From assembly GCF_001761545.1 (NCBI RefSeq), contig NZ_CP017326.1:682001-746000 (forward strand): a stretch of DNA of 64,000 nucleotides. Reading direction: 5' to 3'. Every line of letters starts with the position of its first letter. Position 1 is the stretch's first letter. This document shows positions 32,261 to 40,981 of the stretch, one piece after another. The notes beneath the pieces are model-generated. The model made no database searches. It was given only the letters and a program-made list of their open reading frames with translations, and was not told where the DNA came from. Position numbers and translations under genes: made by a program. The stretch comes from Weissella soli. GTDB taxonomy: Bacteria; Bacillota; Bacilli; Lactobacillales; Lactobacillaceae.

Positions 32261-33331
32261 ATGCAACTATTTCAACAACGACTGGCAGTCCAGTGGCGAC
32301 GTTATCTGAAGCTGAGTCGCTATGTGTTTAATGATCACGCTGTGATTGCCTTTGTCATTTTGCTAGGGGCAGCGATGCTGGCCTATCGGAACCTGTGGAT
32401 GAACGCGCCGATTACTTGGTGGGCCCAGGCACTGCTGATTGGACTGACCGTGCTCACCCTTAGCGTCTTTAATAAACCAGCTAGCTTTCTACAACCAGCC
32501 GACCCCGTTTTCTTATTAGGGGATGAGGCGGCGTTACGCGAGCTTGTGCAAAAAGGCACCCGTTACTCGATGGTCGTCAACGGCTTGATTGAGGGGGGGC
32601 TCGCATTCATCCTATGGCCAATGTATCTGCGGGAATTTAAGGTATCGATCATCGGTCTAATCGTGATCAGTGGCGCTTTAATGCTCATTAAAATGGCCTT
32701 GACCCAAAAGATCGCGGCCCATGCTGCCAAGTGGACGGACCGGGCTGCCGGCAACCTCCTAAATTGGCGGCAGATTGAACAAAAAGAGGCAGAGCGCCGC
32801 GGGCGTGTTGATGGCTTCTTTAACCTCTTTATTGATATTCCCGGGCAGCAACAACAGGTCCGCCAGCATAAATGGTTTGAGACCTGGTTACGTCAGGTGC
32901 GGGTGTTGCAAGCGGGTGACTTATTGACGATCGCCTTTCTCCGAACGCCAGCCTTTTTTGATGCTTGGCTACGGTTAACCATTTTTGGTTTTGGGGTAGG
33001 TGTGTTCACTAGTGGTTGGTTACGGGTTGCCTTATTAGTCTTGTTCTTGTACATGCTCATCTTGCAATTACTCCCCCTAGCCCACAAGCACGAACAGATT
33101 GTCTTCGATCATTTGTTGCCAATCACTGACCGTGAGCGCCGGGTACGCTTTACACGAACAGTGCGGCCGTGGTTTGGCCTAACCACTTTAATTTACATGG
33201 CGAGTGGCTTAGTGAACGTGGCTAGCTGGCAAGAATTGGCAATCTTACTGGTAACCCTTGCAGTCGCAGGGCATTCTCTGTTATTCTTTTATTCGGACTT
33301 TATACTGAAAAACAATCAAAAGAAGAGGTAA
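32261..33331 (+). CDS. ecsB: ABC transporter permease EcsB
   Basis: 356-aa polytopic membrane protein, about eight to ten hydrophobic segments, matching EcsB in length and position. Recognisable stretches are the N-terminal LAVQWRRYLKLSRYVFNDH, the cytosolic loop WRQIEQKEAERRGRVDGFFNLF near residue 165-185, and the DHLLPITDRERRVRF loop near 285. It is the membrane partner of EcsA. GAGGGGTAGG lies before the ATG. Confidence 0.87.
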   Translation: MQLFQQRLAVQWRRYLKLSRYVFNDHAVIAFVILLGAAMLAYRNLWMNAPITWWAQALLIGLTVLTLSVFNKPASFLQPADPVFLLGDEAALRELVQKGTRYSMVVNGLIEGGLAFILWPMYLREFKVSIIGLIVISGALMLIKMALTQKIAAHAAKWTDRAAGNLLNWRQIEQKEAERRGRVDGFFNLFIDIPGQQQQVRQHKWFETWLRQVRVLQAGDLLTIAFLRTPAFFDAWLRLTIFGFGVGVFTSGWLRVALLVLFLYMLILQLLPLAHKHEQIVFDHLLPITDRERRVRFTRTVRPWFGLTTLIYMASGLVNVASWQELAILLVTLAVAGHSLLFFYSDFILKNNQKKR

Positions 33332-33336
33332 AACGC

Positions 33337-33999
33337 GTGCGTTTACGAAATAAAAAATGGGCTAGCGGTTGGCTAGCAGAGCACAATGACTTGGTTATCG
33401 ATCAAGAACGGGCCACTGGCTTGCAAGGAAACTGGCAAACCATCTTTGAAAAGACCCAACCCATTCATGTCGAAATTGGTACCGGTAAGGGGCAATTCAT
33501 CATTGGCATGGCTAAAAAGTATCCTGAAATTAACTTCATCGGGATGGAAATTCAAGAATCAGCGGTGGCCGTGGCGGCCCGTAAAGCGGCTGAAGACGAG
33601 GCTGTACTACCTAACTTGAAGTTTATCTTTGGGGATGGTGCAGGCGTTGAGACTTACTTTACCAAGGGTGAAGTTGCCAAGATTTTCTTGAACTTCTCAG
33701 ATCCATGGCCAAAGTCACGTCATGAGACACGGCGACTAACTTATAAGACCTTCCTTGAAGGTTATCAGAGTGTCTTACCGGCGGGTGGTGAGCTCGAATT
33801 CAAGACGGATAACCGTGGTTTGTTTGAGTACTCATTGTATAGTTTTGCCAATTTTGGTATCAAATTTGATCCAGCTGGTATTTCATTGGACTTGCACAAT
33901 GATGCGTATAAGATGGTTGATAATGTTGCCACTGAGTATGAAGAAAAGTTTTCAGCGCAAGGTTTCCTAATTTACAAGTTCGTTGGTTCATTTGAATAA
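33337..33999 (+). CDS. trmB: tRNA (guanine-N7-)-methyltransferase
   Basis: 220-aa SAM-dependent methylase that makes m7G46 in tRNA. Motif I is HVEIGTGKGQFIIGMA near 46-61; the family-specific LNFSDPWPKSRHETRRLTY segment near 112-130 and EFKTDNRGLFEYS follow. Starts with GTG at 33337, five bases after the ecsB stop, with GAAGAGG in the right place. Co-transcribed with ecsAB, as in many lactobacilli; ends at a strong terminator. Confidence 0.94.
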   Translation: MRLRNKKWASGWLAEHNDLVIDQERATGLQGNWQTIFEKTQPIHVEIGTGKGQFIIGMAKKYPEINFIGMEIQESAVAVAARKAAEDEAVLPNLKFIFGDGAGVETYFTKGEVAKIFLNFSDPWPKSRHETRRLTYKTFLEGYQSVLPAGGELEFKTDNRGLFEYSLYSFANFGIKFDPAGISLDLHNDAYKMVDNVATEYEEKFSAQGFLIYKFVGSFE

Positions 34000-34006
34000 G
34001 CACACT

Positions 34007-34043
34007 AAAAGCGGATCTGCCCGAGTTGGGTAGATCCGCTTTG
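34007..34043. terminator. Terminator between trmB and yslB-like gene
   Basis: AAAAGCGGATCT-G-CCC pairs with GGG-T-AGATCCGCTTT; convergent genes on both sides. Confidence 0.85.
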
Positions 34044-34054
34044 TTGTCCTTAGC

Positions 34055-34474
34055 TTAATCTTGCAAAGTCGCAGCGACTTCAGTCATCACGGTAAAAACC
34101 ACCTTGTTCTTACTGATTTCAGTCTGCGTTTCGGCACCGAAGCCAACTTGTTGTTCAGTTTGTTGGGCTAAGAAGCCAGCTTCTAATTCGAACGAGGCTT
34201 TTGGATTATCATCCAAGCGTGCTTCGATAATCGGTCCATCGAGTTGCCAACGTTGGATGGCCGCTTTTTGGCTGAGCATGGTTAAGTGACCAAAGCCGGC
34301 ATCCGTAAAAAAATTCTCAACCGCTGCAATACCATTTAAATCAATTTCACGGGCAATGTTTTTACCTGCCCAGTAGGTGATTTCATCGATATCTTCCTTC
34401 AACAAGTCGGGTAGCAGGCGATCCCGAAGCAACATTAGTGCGAACAAGCTTGCTGTGTTTTGTGGAGTATCCAT
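34055..34474 (-). CDS. yslB: YslB/DUF2507 family protein
   Basis: 139-aa cytosolic protein of the YslB (DUF2507) group, with LLRDRLLPDLLKEDIDEITYWAGKNIAR cut into its typical helix-strand order, GFGHLTMLSQKAA and the FELEAGFLAQQTE strand. The fold is a V4R/NO-binding-like domain; function is unknown, though the gene is conserved near cell-wall and thioredoxin genes in other Bacillota. GGAG lies about 9 bases before the ATG. Confidence 0.8.
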   Translation of the reverse strand: MDTPQNTASLFALMLLRDRLLPDLLKEDIDEITYWAGKNIAREIDLNGIAAVENFFTDAGFGHLTMLSQKAAIQRWQLDGPIIEARLDDNPKASFELEAGFLAQQTEQQVGFGAETQTEISKNKVVFTVMTEVAATLQD

Positions 34475-34552
34475 CTATATTTATCTCCAATTTCATATTA
34501 TCTGATTGTTGTCATACTGACCATTCATTATTATAACGAAATTCGACCAGAT

Positions 34553-34582
34553 TTGCCAATTGTATAACAAACATGTTACAAT
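34553..34582 (+). promoter_or_regulatory. Promoter of the ADP-ribosylglycohydrolase-like gene
   Basis: TTGCCA (34553-34558), 18-bp spacer, TACAAT (34577-34582) with an extended TGT element. Confidence 0.7.
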
Positions 34583-34609
34583 TGATGTTATCGGAAGGAC
34601 ACAATTTGT

Positions 34610-35533
34610 ATGCAAATGCTCGACACACCTTTAATAACTAGCACGCTTGGCCTACTAGACGGGGACATGCGTTCACGTCAAATGACTGATCCCGCGACTA
34701 ACAATTGGGGCAGTGATGGGGCCTTGACGCTTGCAACTGTTGCTAGTTTGTCATCAGGATACAACTTATCTAAGATGATGACTGAATTTACGAAATGGTA
34801 CACTAATGGGGCTTATTCATTAAATCATGAAAAAGTCATGCCCGGTCACACAACGCGATATGCCTTAGAGGAGTATTTACAAGCCCACGATCCTTATAGT
34901 TCTGGTGGGCGGGGCATCCACGATAATGGCAGCGGCGCCTTAATGCGTCTCACGCCAGTGGTTCTGTTCCTCATTACCCAATATGGCAATGAATTCTATA
35001 AGGACGATGCCGCACGGCTGATCTTACATCAAGTTGCGGGTCTCACGCATAATCATCCCCAAGGATTGATTGGCGCGGGGCTATATGGGACCTTTTTGTC
35101 ACTATTGTTAACCACCCGTAACGTCCAAGACGCTGCGGAAGAAGCGTTGGCTGAAACCTATGAATACTATTCAAAACATACCATCTTTGCTAATGAACTA
35201 CCGGCCTTTGAACGCTTGAATCGGCCAGCATTTGTCGAAATGTCGATTGATGCGTTAGAGGCGAATGGTTACTTTATCAGCACGATTGAGAGTGTCTTAT
35301 GGGTCATGTATCATGCGGTATCTTATGAAGATGCGCTGACGCTGACACGCGGTATCGCTGGCCAATCCCACCGCATCTTGCCACTCGTTGGGGCGCTAGC
35401 AGGAATGTATTTTGGTGTCAGTCAACTACCTGATTATATTAAAAATATCGAAAAGAATAATGTGGCCGCGCAAGTGCTTGAACGGGCCTTGCGCAGTGGC
35501 AATTTTATTGCCCAACCAGCCATGAATGAATAG
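34610..35533 (+). CDS. ADP-ribosylglycohydrolase-family protein with lost metal ligands
   Basis: 307-aa all-helical protein of the DraG/ADP-ribosylglycohydrolase family. Fold marks are LGLLDGDM at the start, NGSGALMRLTPV near 104-115, LTHNHPQGLIGAGLYG near 145-160 and VGALAGMYFG near 262-271. In active enzymes a (T/S)DDT-type motif and a late DxDT motif hold two magnesium ions; here the first reads GSDGALTLA (second Asp lost) and the second AGQSHRILPLVGA (no DxD). It is therefore probably a pseudo-enzyme or binds ADP-ribose without cleaving it. GGAAGG lies upstream. Own promoter and terminator. Confidence 0.8.
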   Translation: MQMLDTPLITSTLGLLDGDMRSRQMTDPATNNWGSDGALTLATVASLSSGYNLSKMMTEFTKWYTNGAYSLNHEKVMPGHTTRYALEEYLQAHDPYSSGGRGIHDNGSGALMRLTPVVLFLITQYGNEFYKDDAARLILHQVAGLTHNHPQGLIGAGLYGTFLSLLLTTRNVQDAAEEALAETYEYYSKHTIFANELPAFERLNRPAFVEMSIDALEANGYFISTIESVLWVMYHAVSYEDALTLTRGIAGQSHRILPLVGALAGMYFGVSQLPDYIKNIEKNNVAAQVLERALRSGNFIAQPAMNE

Positions 35534-35569
35534 TAGCCGAGAGAAAGTCATAGTCGCTCGGCTACTTTT
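35533..35569 (+). terminator. Intrinsic terminator after the DraG-like gene
   Basis: GTAGCCGAG / CTCGGCTAC stem, loop of 15 nt, then TTTTA. Confidence 0.75.
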
Positions 35570-35627
35570 ATACTATACTTATATGAGGAATAATAAGTAA
35601 AAATTAATTTAGATTAGGGGAAGTGCT

Positions 35628-36581
35628 ATGCAGAAGTATGTGCTACATGCGCCATCGCACAAATTAATTACATCAGGAAAGGTACGCGAAGACATCGTCC
35701 AATTGGCTAGTGATTTAGATTATGCCAAGCTGTCAGTCGACGTCGTCCTAGAAACAGAATTTGAGACTGGGGATATCATTTTGTATCCTTATCCTTCTGA
35801 AAAAGGTAGCGAACAACTTGACTTGCTCCGTATCGAGCACATTAAAGACTTAGGGGCTCGTGTAATCGTTATCACTTTGAACATCGACTACCTGCGTTAT
35901 CCCGATGCGGATAAAGGAGCGATTATTCAGAGTTTGAATGATGCAGATTTCGTGATTTCATTGACTATGTACTTAACCACTCAATTGCGTGAAGATGGCA
36001 TGACGACGCCAGCGGTCGATTTAGGATTACATGACTACCTGGTACCAGAACCACTCAATGCACCTTCATTCGAGAAGACAGTGATTTTTGCTGGATCACC
36101 GTACAAAGCACCATACGTCATGAACTGGCCAAATACAACTGGCTTAGACGTGTATGCGCGTGAACAAGATTTACGTGGGGTGGAATTCCAAACGCAAAAC
36201 GTGCAATACGTGGGGTACATGCACCCAAACCGGATGCCCAAGTTGATTAACTATGGTTTCGGGTTAGCGTTTGACGTGGATTCTGCCGCTGGTGATTTTT
36301 CGGATTACCAAACGATGAACTTGTCACATAAAGTATCAATGTTCTTAGCCGCCGGGATCCCAATTATTTTGAATGCCAAAGCGGCAGTAGCGCCGACGAT
36401 TGAAGCGGCTAACGCTGGTATCTTGATCAACGAAATCAATGATATCGACTTAGCGCTGGCAGATTTACGTGAGTCTGATTATCAGGACCTAGCTGCCGGA
36501 GCCAATGCCCTTGGTCGCCTGGTACGACGTGGTTACTACTACCGTCGTGCGATTCTGGAAGCTGAGAAGCAACTTAACTAA
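35628..36581 (+). CDS. Gtf3/galactofuranosyltransferase-like glycosyltransferase
   Basis: 317-aa GT-B type transferase of the Gtf3 / beta-1,6-galactofuranosyltransferase-like group. The N-terminal Rossmann part runs to about 170 (DIILYPYPSEKGSEQ, VIVITLNIDYLRYP), and the C-terminal half carries VQYVGYMHPNRMPKLINYGFGLAFD and NLSHKVSMFLAAGIPIIL, a nucleotide-sugar-binding region in which the S-H-K-V-S-M-F-L-A motif is typical. Such enzymes add glucose or galactofuranose to surface glycans or Ser-rich glycoproteins. It stands alone rather than in a polysaccharide cluster. AGGGGAAG precedes the ATG. Confidence 0.78.
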   Translation: MQKYVLHAPSHKLITSGKVREDIVQLASDLDYAKLSVDVVLETEFETGDIILYPYPSEKGSEQLDLLRIEHIKDLGARVIVITLNIDYLRYPDADKGAIIQSLNDADFVISLTMYLTTQLREDGMTTPAVDLGLHDYLVPEPLNAPSFEKTVIFAGSPYKAPYVMNWPNTTGLDVYAREQDLRGVEFQTQNVQYVGYMHPNRMPKLINYGFGLAFDVDSAAGDFSDYQTMNLSHKVSMFLAAGIPIILNAKAAVAPTIEAANAGILINEINDIDLALADLRESDYQDLAAGANALGRLVRRGYYYRRAILEAEKQLN

Positions 36582-36610
36582 TTAGCATTGCTTTATAAAT
36601 ACTGATCATC

Positions 36611-36649
36611 AAAAAACACCGCCTAGTTCGAACTAGGCGGTGTTTTTTT
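36611..36649 (+). terminator. Intrinsic terminator after the Gtf3-like gene
   Basis: Perfect palindrome AAAAAACACCGCCTAGTTC and its complement with no extra loop, T7 tail. Confidence 0.9.
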
Positions 36650-36891
36650 GTTCTCGTGGTAAGGATTAACTGCAAGACTGGCATACTCATCTGCTAAATA
36701 TAATTTGATTTTCCAGCTCATAAGTAAGGTTATCAGTAATTTTCGATTTATTAAGCAAACATTAAGACAATTCATTGTGAAATAGTAGAAACAGCCCACT
36801 CATAAATTCTTGTATTAGACATTTAATAACTTGTATATAACAGCTAAGATGCTATTTAAATGAAATATTGGTCAAAACAGGCATCGTTCAA
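36650..36891. other. AT-rich intergenic stretch
   Basis: About 240 nt (310 between coding regions including the preceding terminator) with no ORF, repeat or clear promoter that I can see. No obvious terminator for the nuclease gene either. Confidence 0.5.
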
Positions 36892-37881
36892 TTAATTATG
36901 TTCTGTTATCGACAACCTTTTACCAGCGTTCAGTGCATTTTGCAGTGTCATATTTTTAACCCGGCTCTTATTTGTTCGTGAAGACATGTGTGTTTTGTTA
37001 AACCAATAGACCTTGCTGGTACCGTTTGAAGCTACGTAAACTATTTGATTAGGCTTAGCATAACCAATGAAATGGCTATTTTTTGATTCTGTAATTTTTA
37101 TCGTGTAGCCGCCACCGCGCTGATTGGCCAATTTAACCCCGGCAAAGGTTTTAATCGTCAGGGTTGGTTTTTTAACTACTGGGTTGATTATCCCGGTGGC
37201 CGTGCCAGTGGTGTAGTTAATCTTCGCGTTAAATGAGACATTATCTAAGGTGACAGTGGTCGTACCGTTGCTATTACGCTTTTCTTTGGAAGAACCCAGC
37301 TTGATCGCAAGTAACTTACCGTTATTTGAGTAACCTACATAAGTTAAACGAACATGGCGGGGAATCAATTCAGCCCCCGAGTATTGCGGGGTGACTTGAT
37401 AATCTAAGCGATAGCTCGGGTTGTTTTTGACCCAGGTCGTCAGTTTGTTTTCATAAAACAACATACCATTAATATTGTTGGCATTCAGGCCATTCACTGA
37501 TCCTGCATTTAAATAGTGGGTTTCAATGGTCAGATTGCGCGGGACATTGTTTAAGCCACTGAGCTCATAGCCAATGAGGTGCCCGCGATCAAAGAGCCAT
37601 GCTTTTTTGGTACTATTTTTGTCGAAGGATAAGTGATAGTTATGCCAACCGATTGGGTTGTACGTTAGCGCTGTGCGCTCTAATCTTGGTAATTGGTTCG
37701 CACTGACTTGAATATGGGCAGTGCTGGCGCGTTGGTACCGATCTAAATTACCTAGCATCAGTTGTTTTTTGGTCGTGTATTTTAACGGGGCATCGGTCGC
37801 CGCGTTAACCGGCGTAGTATGCAGCAACACTGTGCTCGTCAACACTGAGATGAGTAGGATGGGGACTATGTTTTTTTTCAT
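36892..37881 (-). CDS. Secreted DNA/RNA non-specific endonuclease
   Basis: 329-aa exported nuclease. Residues 1-27 form a signal peptide (basic MKKN, hydrophobic core, TPVNAA cleavage region). The beta-beta-alpha-metal nuclease core shows AWLFDRGHLIGYELSG near 100-115 (DRGH catalytic motif) and RNLTIETHYLNAGS with the metal-binding Asn. A C-terminal module from about 235 ends in VYWFNKTHMSS ... MTLQNALNAGKRLS, a short tail repeatedly found in lactobacillar nucleases. Related to streptococcal EndA. Likely for nutrient nucleic acids or DNA uptake. The start at 37881 begins the signal peptide; its ribosome site is weak. Confidence 0.87.
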   Translation of the reverse strand: MKKNIVPILLISVLTSTVLLHTTPVNAATDAPLKYTTKKQLMLGNLDRYQRASTAHIQVSANQLPRLERTALTYNPIGWHNYHLSFDKNSTKKAWLFDRGHLIGYELSGLNNVPRNLTIETHYLNAGSVNGLNANNINGMLFYENKLTTWVKNNPSYRLDYQVTPQYSGAELIPRHVRLTYVGYSNNGKLLAIKLGSSKEKRNSNGTTTVTLDNVSFNAKINYTTGTATGIINPVVKKPTLTIKTFAGVKLANQRGGGYTIKITESKNSHFIGYAKPNQIVYVASNGTSKVYWFNKTHMSSRTNKSRVKNMTLQNALNAGKRLSITEHN

Positions 37882-38236
37882 TGGATTCGAGCTCTCTTCG
37901 CGTAGGGTGATGGAAATCAAAGTTAGATTGGCTGCCTGCTTAGTTAAACGTCGGCTTTGCCTGCCGGTTGCACTTGGTGATACCAGGCTATGAAATTTTT
38001 CATCAACATGCCCAGGCGCAGCACAAACCTTAAAATAATCAAACTGGTTTTATTCTATAAAGAATGGCACAACTTTACAACAACAATGTCAAACCACGGT
38101 TGTTGTGACCGCTGCAAGCTCGTCTGAATCTGACGAAAATACCTTTTAATATGGTCAAATGATTTAGTATTTTTTAATCAGATAAATATCATTTATTTTT
38201 TGTAAGAAAAGTATTATGATTATGGTGTAAACAAAA
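37882..38236. other. Divergent intergenic region nuclease / OFA transporter
   Basis: No gene seen. Contains the candidate nuclease promoter and, at 38080-38110, an inverted pair ACAACAAC / GTTGTTGT with a 14-nt gap that could be an operator or hairpin. Confidence 0.45.
38054..38083 (-). promoter_or_regulatory. Candidate promoter of the nuclease gene
   Basis: Minus strand TTGTTG, 18-bp spacer, TATAGA; it would leave a 5' leader of about 165 nt. Tentative. Confidence 0.35.
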
Positions 38237-38250
38237 TGCAACCGCTTACA
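38237..38250 (+). promoter_or_regulatory. Catabolite-responsive element (cre) of the OFA transporter gene
   Basis: TGCAACCGCTTACA matches the CcpA consensus TGWNANCGNTNWCA at all fixed positions but one (C at position 3). It lies just upstream of the structured leader, implying carbon-catabolite control. Confidence 0.65.
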
Positions 38251-38264
38251 TCATTGTACTAACC

Positions 38265-38340
38265 ATGGTTCAGGCCTGCCTCGCAGCGTTTGAACCATCT
38301 GAAGTACCACCGAGTAGGGTACTCGGCATTGTAGGTGGTA
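38265..38340 (+). promoter_or_regulatory. Two-hairpin mRNA leader before the OFA transporter
   Basis: Hairpin A: ATGGTTCA (38265-38272) with TGAACCAT (38291-38298), plus an inner CTGC/GCAG stem. Hairpin B: TACCACC (38305-38311) with GGTGGTA (38334-38340), enclosing a CGAGTA-GGG-TACTCG hairpin. AAAGGAGA follows about 10 bases later. No known riboswitch family recognised. Confidence 0.45.
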
Positions 38341-38366
38341 GCAAAGTCGAAAAGGAGATAGTTGTC

Positions 38367-39623
38367 ATGGCAACTGAAACAAAGAACATGGACCGTCGGT
38401 GGTTGGTTATCGTCGGGACGGCGATGGTCCAACTAGGAGTGGGTACATTTTATGCATGGAGTATTTTTAATACACCGATTCTCAGAATGTTTCATCAAAT
38501 TGTGTTAGATAAAAACGGCCAGGCCGCGGCCCAACAACCACATCTTGGCGCGGTATCATTAATCTTTTCCATTGGTGCGTTAGCCTTGGCGCTTTCAACC
38601 ATTTTTGTTGCGCGCTTGGTACGTCGTTTTGGTGTCCGGCGGGTAACCATGGGAGCGGGCTTAATGTTTGGTTTATCGACGCTGGTTATTTCAACCATTC
38701 ATCAAGCTAGCCAACTCTGGATGTTTTATCTGTTTGCTGGGGTTGTCTTGGGGGCTGCCGACGGGATTGCTTATATGGCAACCTTATCAAATGCGATTAA
38801 GTGGTATCCCGAAAAGAAGGGTTTAATTTCTGGAATCGCGATTGCCTTCTATGGTCTGGGATCATTTGTCTTTAAGTTCATTGATGCTGCTTTTTTGGGC
38901 AATGATGTCGTCAAGAATTTACCAACGGCCTTCATTGGTTGGGGCATGAGTGCGATGGCATTGATCCTTGTTGGGGCGCTTCTATTACGTGACGCACCCG
39001 ATGTGGCACCGGCAAACCAAGCTGGTACCATTAAAAACCACGAATTTACGACAGCTGAAATGTTGCGGACACCGCAAGCATATCTCTTATTTTTGGCATT
39101 ATTTACCATTTCTTTGAGTGTTTTCATGACGGGAATTGCGACGAATTTAGGCACGACATTGGCCGGACTGTCTTTGGCAGAAGCTACTACCGTTGTGGCT
39201 TTGATTGCCATTGCTAATACGATTGGTCGGTTCGTCATTGGCGCATTGTCTGATAAGCTCGGTCGTAAGCCAATGTTCATCCTGTCTTATGCAGCGACCT
39301 TGGCAGCAGTGTTGGTGTTAACTTTCAGCACACAGTTGCATATGGTGACATTCTATATCGCCATGATGGTAGTTGGATTTTTCTTTGGTGGCACAATTAC
39401 AGTATTCCCAACGATGGTGGCCGATTACTTTGGTTTGAAAAATCATAGCCAGAATTATGCTCTTATTTATCAAGGGTTTGGCTTTGGTAGTCTAGCCGGT
39501 GCCGTTATTTTATCTTTCGCGGGTGGTAATTTGCACATTGTATTTGATGTTTATATCGTGTTGTTAATTATTTCGTTGATCATCTGGGTGGGCATCAAGA
39601 AGCCCGTCTATGATTTGAAGTAA
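38367..39623 (+). CDS. OFA-family MFS transporter (oxalate/formate antiporter-like)
   Basis: 418-aa major facilitator protein with about 12 membrane segments. The start segment RRWLVIVGTAMVQLGVGTFYAWSIF is typical of the OFA (oxalate:formate/lactate) family, and the MFS loop motif appears as GALSDKLGRKPM near 288-299. Family members move monocarboxylates or dicarboxylates. An open frame reaches 38265, but the start at 38367 is chosen because AAAGGAGA lies 9 bases upstream and the longer form would run through the leader hairpins. A cre site upstream suggests CcpA control. Substrate unproven. Confidence 0.85.
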   Translation: MATETKNMDRRWLVIVGTAMVQLGVGTFYAWSIFNTPILRMFHQIVLDKNGQAAAQQPHLGAVSLIFSIGALALALSTIFVARLVRRFGVRRVTMGAGLMFGLSTLVISTIHQASQLWMFYLFAGVVLGAADGIAYMATLSNAIKWYPEKKGLISGIAIAFYGLGSFVFKFIDAAFLGNDVVKNLPTAFIGWGMSAMALILVGALLLRDAPDVAPANQAGTIKNHEFTTAEMLRTPQAYLLFLALFTISLSVFMTGIATNLGTTLAGLSLAEATTVVALIAIANTIGRFVIGALSDKLGRKPMFILSYAATLAAVLVLTFSTQLHMVTFYIAMMVVGFFFGGTITVFPTMVADYFGLKNHSQNYALIYQGFGFGSLAGAVILSFAGGNLHIVFDVYIVLLIISLIIWVGIKKPVYDLK

Positions 39624-39652
39624 CAGACCGTCAGTTAACTGAATCAATTTTT

Positions 39653-39687
39653 AGCTAATCTCTTTGAAAGGGGATTGGCTTTTTTCT
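39653..39687 (+). terminator. Intrinsic terminator after the OFA transporter
   Basis: AGCTAATCTC / GGGATTGGCT stem with two wobble pairs, then TTTTTT. Confidence 0.75.
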
Positions 39688-39884
39688 TGTTAATTTTGTA
39701 AAAAATACCGCCATACAGGCAGACACGGTACAAAAGATTAAGGGGGGCAATCAATATATAGTGGTTGCTGAACGGTTGGTAGCTCGCCATTTGATGAGAT
39801 AGCAGGTCCTGCCATACCGGTTTGGGTGCCATGCCCTGTAAATGGCATGCCCCCGATGACTTTCCAAAAAGAAATTGACTAATT

Positions 39885-39911
39885 TCGAAATTATATGAAA
39901 GCGCTTACAAT
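39885..39911 (+). promoter_or_regulatory. Promoter and perfect cre site of the lplA-pdh operon
   Basis: TTGACT (39885-39890) and TACAAT (39906-39911), spacer 15 bp. The cre TGAAAGCGCTTACA at 39896-39909 fits TGWNANCGNTNWCA at every fixed position and covers the spacer and -10, so CcpA binding would block transcription. A second AT-rich -10 (TAAAAT, 39920) is possible. Confidence 0.75.
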
Positions 39912-39967
39912 AAAAGTGCTAAAATATAGGTGTAGAAAATATTAAGCACTACAAGGGGGTAATTATC

Positions 39968-40981
39968 TTGCGCTATATCAATTATTTGGGGACAGATGCT
40001 TACACGAACATCGCTATGGATAGTTGGTTGTTATACAACCTAAAACTCAATGAACCGGTTTTCTCACTTTGGCAAGATGCACCATCGGTGATTATTGGCC
40101 GGAATCAAAACACCTTCGCGGAAATTAACCAGGACTACATTGATCAACATGATATTCCAGTTGTTCGCCGGATGTCAGGTGGTGGTGCAGTTTATCACGA
40201 TTTGGGGAATATCTGTTTCACCTTCTTCGTGCCAGTTTCAAGTAGTGGTGAGGTCAACTTTAAACAATTTGTGCAGCCCATGTATGATGCGTTACATTCA
40301 CTTGGTATTCAAGCCGAAATTTCGGGTCGCAATGATTTGGAGATTGATGGGAAAAAGGTTTCCGGTAATGCGCAACGTTATGCTGGTGGCTATTTGATGC
40401 ATCATGGGACTTTGCTTTGGGATACGGATGTTGATGCCATGGTGCATTCACTGAATGTGGCCGATGAAAAGTTCATGTCCAAAGCCGCTAAATCCGTGCG
40501 TAGTAGAGTAGGTAATATTAAAGACTATGCGCCAGATATCACCATTGAGCAGTTTATGGCGGCGTTGCAGTATTACTTAACCAACAATGGACAAGATGGC
40601 GAATACGTCCTAAATGACACGCAACTCGCCGGTATCAAACAATGGCGTGACGAACGTTTTAGCACTTGGGCATGGAATTATGGTGCTAGCCCAACATTTG
40701 ATTTTAACAATCATGCCAAGCTACCGGGTGGCAGTATCGATGTCCATGCTAACGTCACGGCTGGTTTAATTGAAGATATTGATTTCCAAGGTGATTTCCT
40801 CGGTGTCCGTGATTGGCGTGACATCAAGGATGCCTTTATCGGTCAGCCATTTGAACCAGCGGCGATCTTCCGAATTCTTGAGCAGCATAAAGAGGGGCAA
40901 TACTTTGGTACCATCGATAATCTAGCCTTATCAGAACTATTTACCGGTTCACAAGTTGAACCAGAAAGGATTAACTCATGA
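39968..40981 (+). CDS. lplA: Lipoate-protein ligase A
   Basis: 337-aa ligase. RRMSGGGAVYHDLGN near 70-84 (lipoate/AMP binding), the catalytic lysine region DGKKVSGNAQRY near 121-132, and GGYLMHHGTLLWDTD are all family marks; a C-terminal accessory domain follows from about 250. It activates free lipoate and attaches it to the E2 lysine. It starts with TTG at 39968, preceded by AAGGGGG, and its stop overlaps the pdhA ATG by 4 bases. Being first in the pdh operon, its job is very probably to lipoylate PdhC. Confidence 0.93.
   Translation: MRYINYLGTDAYTNIAMDSWLLYNLKLNEPVFSLWQDAPSVIIGRNQNTFAEINQDYIDQHDIPVVRRMSGGGAVYHDLGNICFTFFVPVSSSGEVNFKQFVQPMYDALHSLGIQAEISGRNDLEIDGKKVSGNAQRYAGGYLMHHGTLLWDTDVDAMVHSLNVADEKFMSKAAKSVRSRVGNIKDYAPDITIEQFMAALQYYLTNNGQDGEYVLNDTQLAGIKQWRDERFSTWAWNYGASPTFDFNNHAKLPGGSIDVHANVTAGLIEDIDFQGDFLGVRDWRDIKDAFIGQPFEPAAIFRILEQHKEGQYFGTIDNLALSELFTGSQVEPERINS

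Noticed and set aside
38265-38366. Longer N-terminus for the OFA transporter starting at 38265
   Set aside because: It would translate both leader hairpins and lacks a ribosome site; the ATG at 38367 has AAAGGAGA and the family N-terminus.
39644-39832. 62-codon minus-strand frame after the OFA transporter
   Set aside because: It covers the terminator hairpin, has no ribosome site and no recognisable features.
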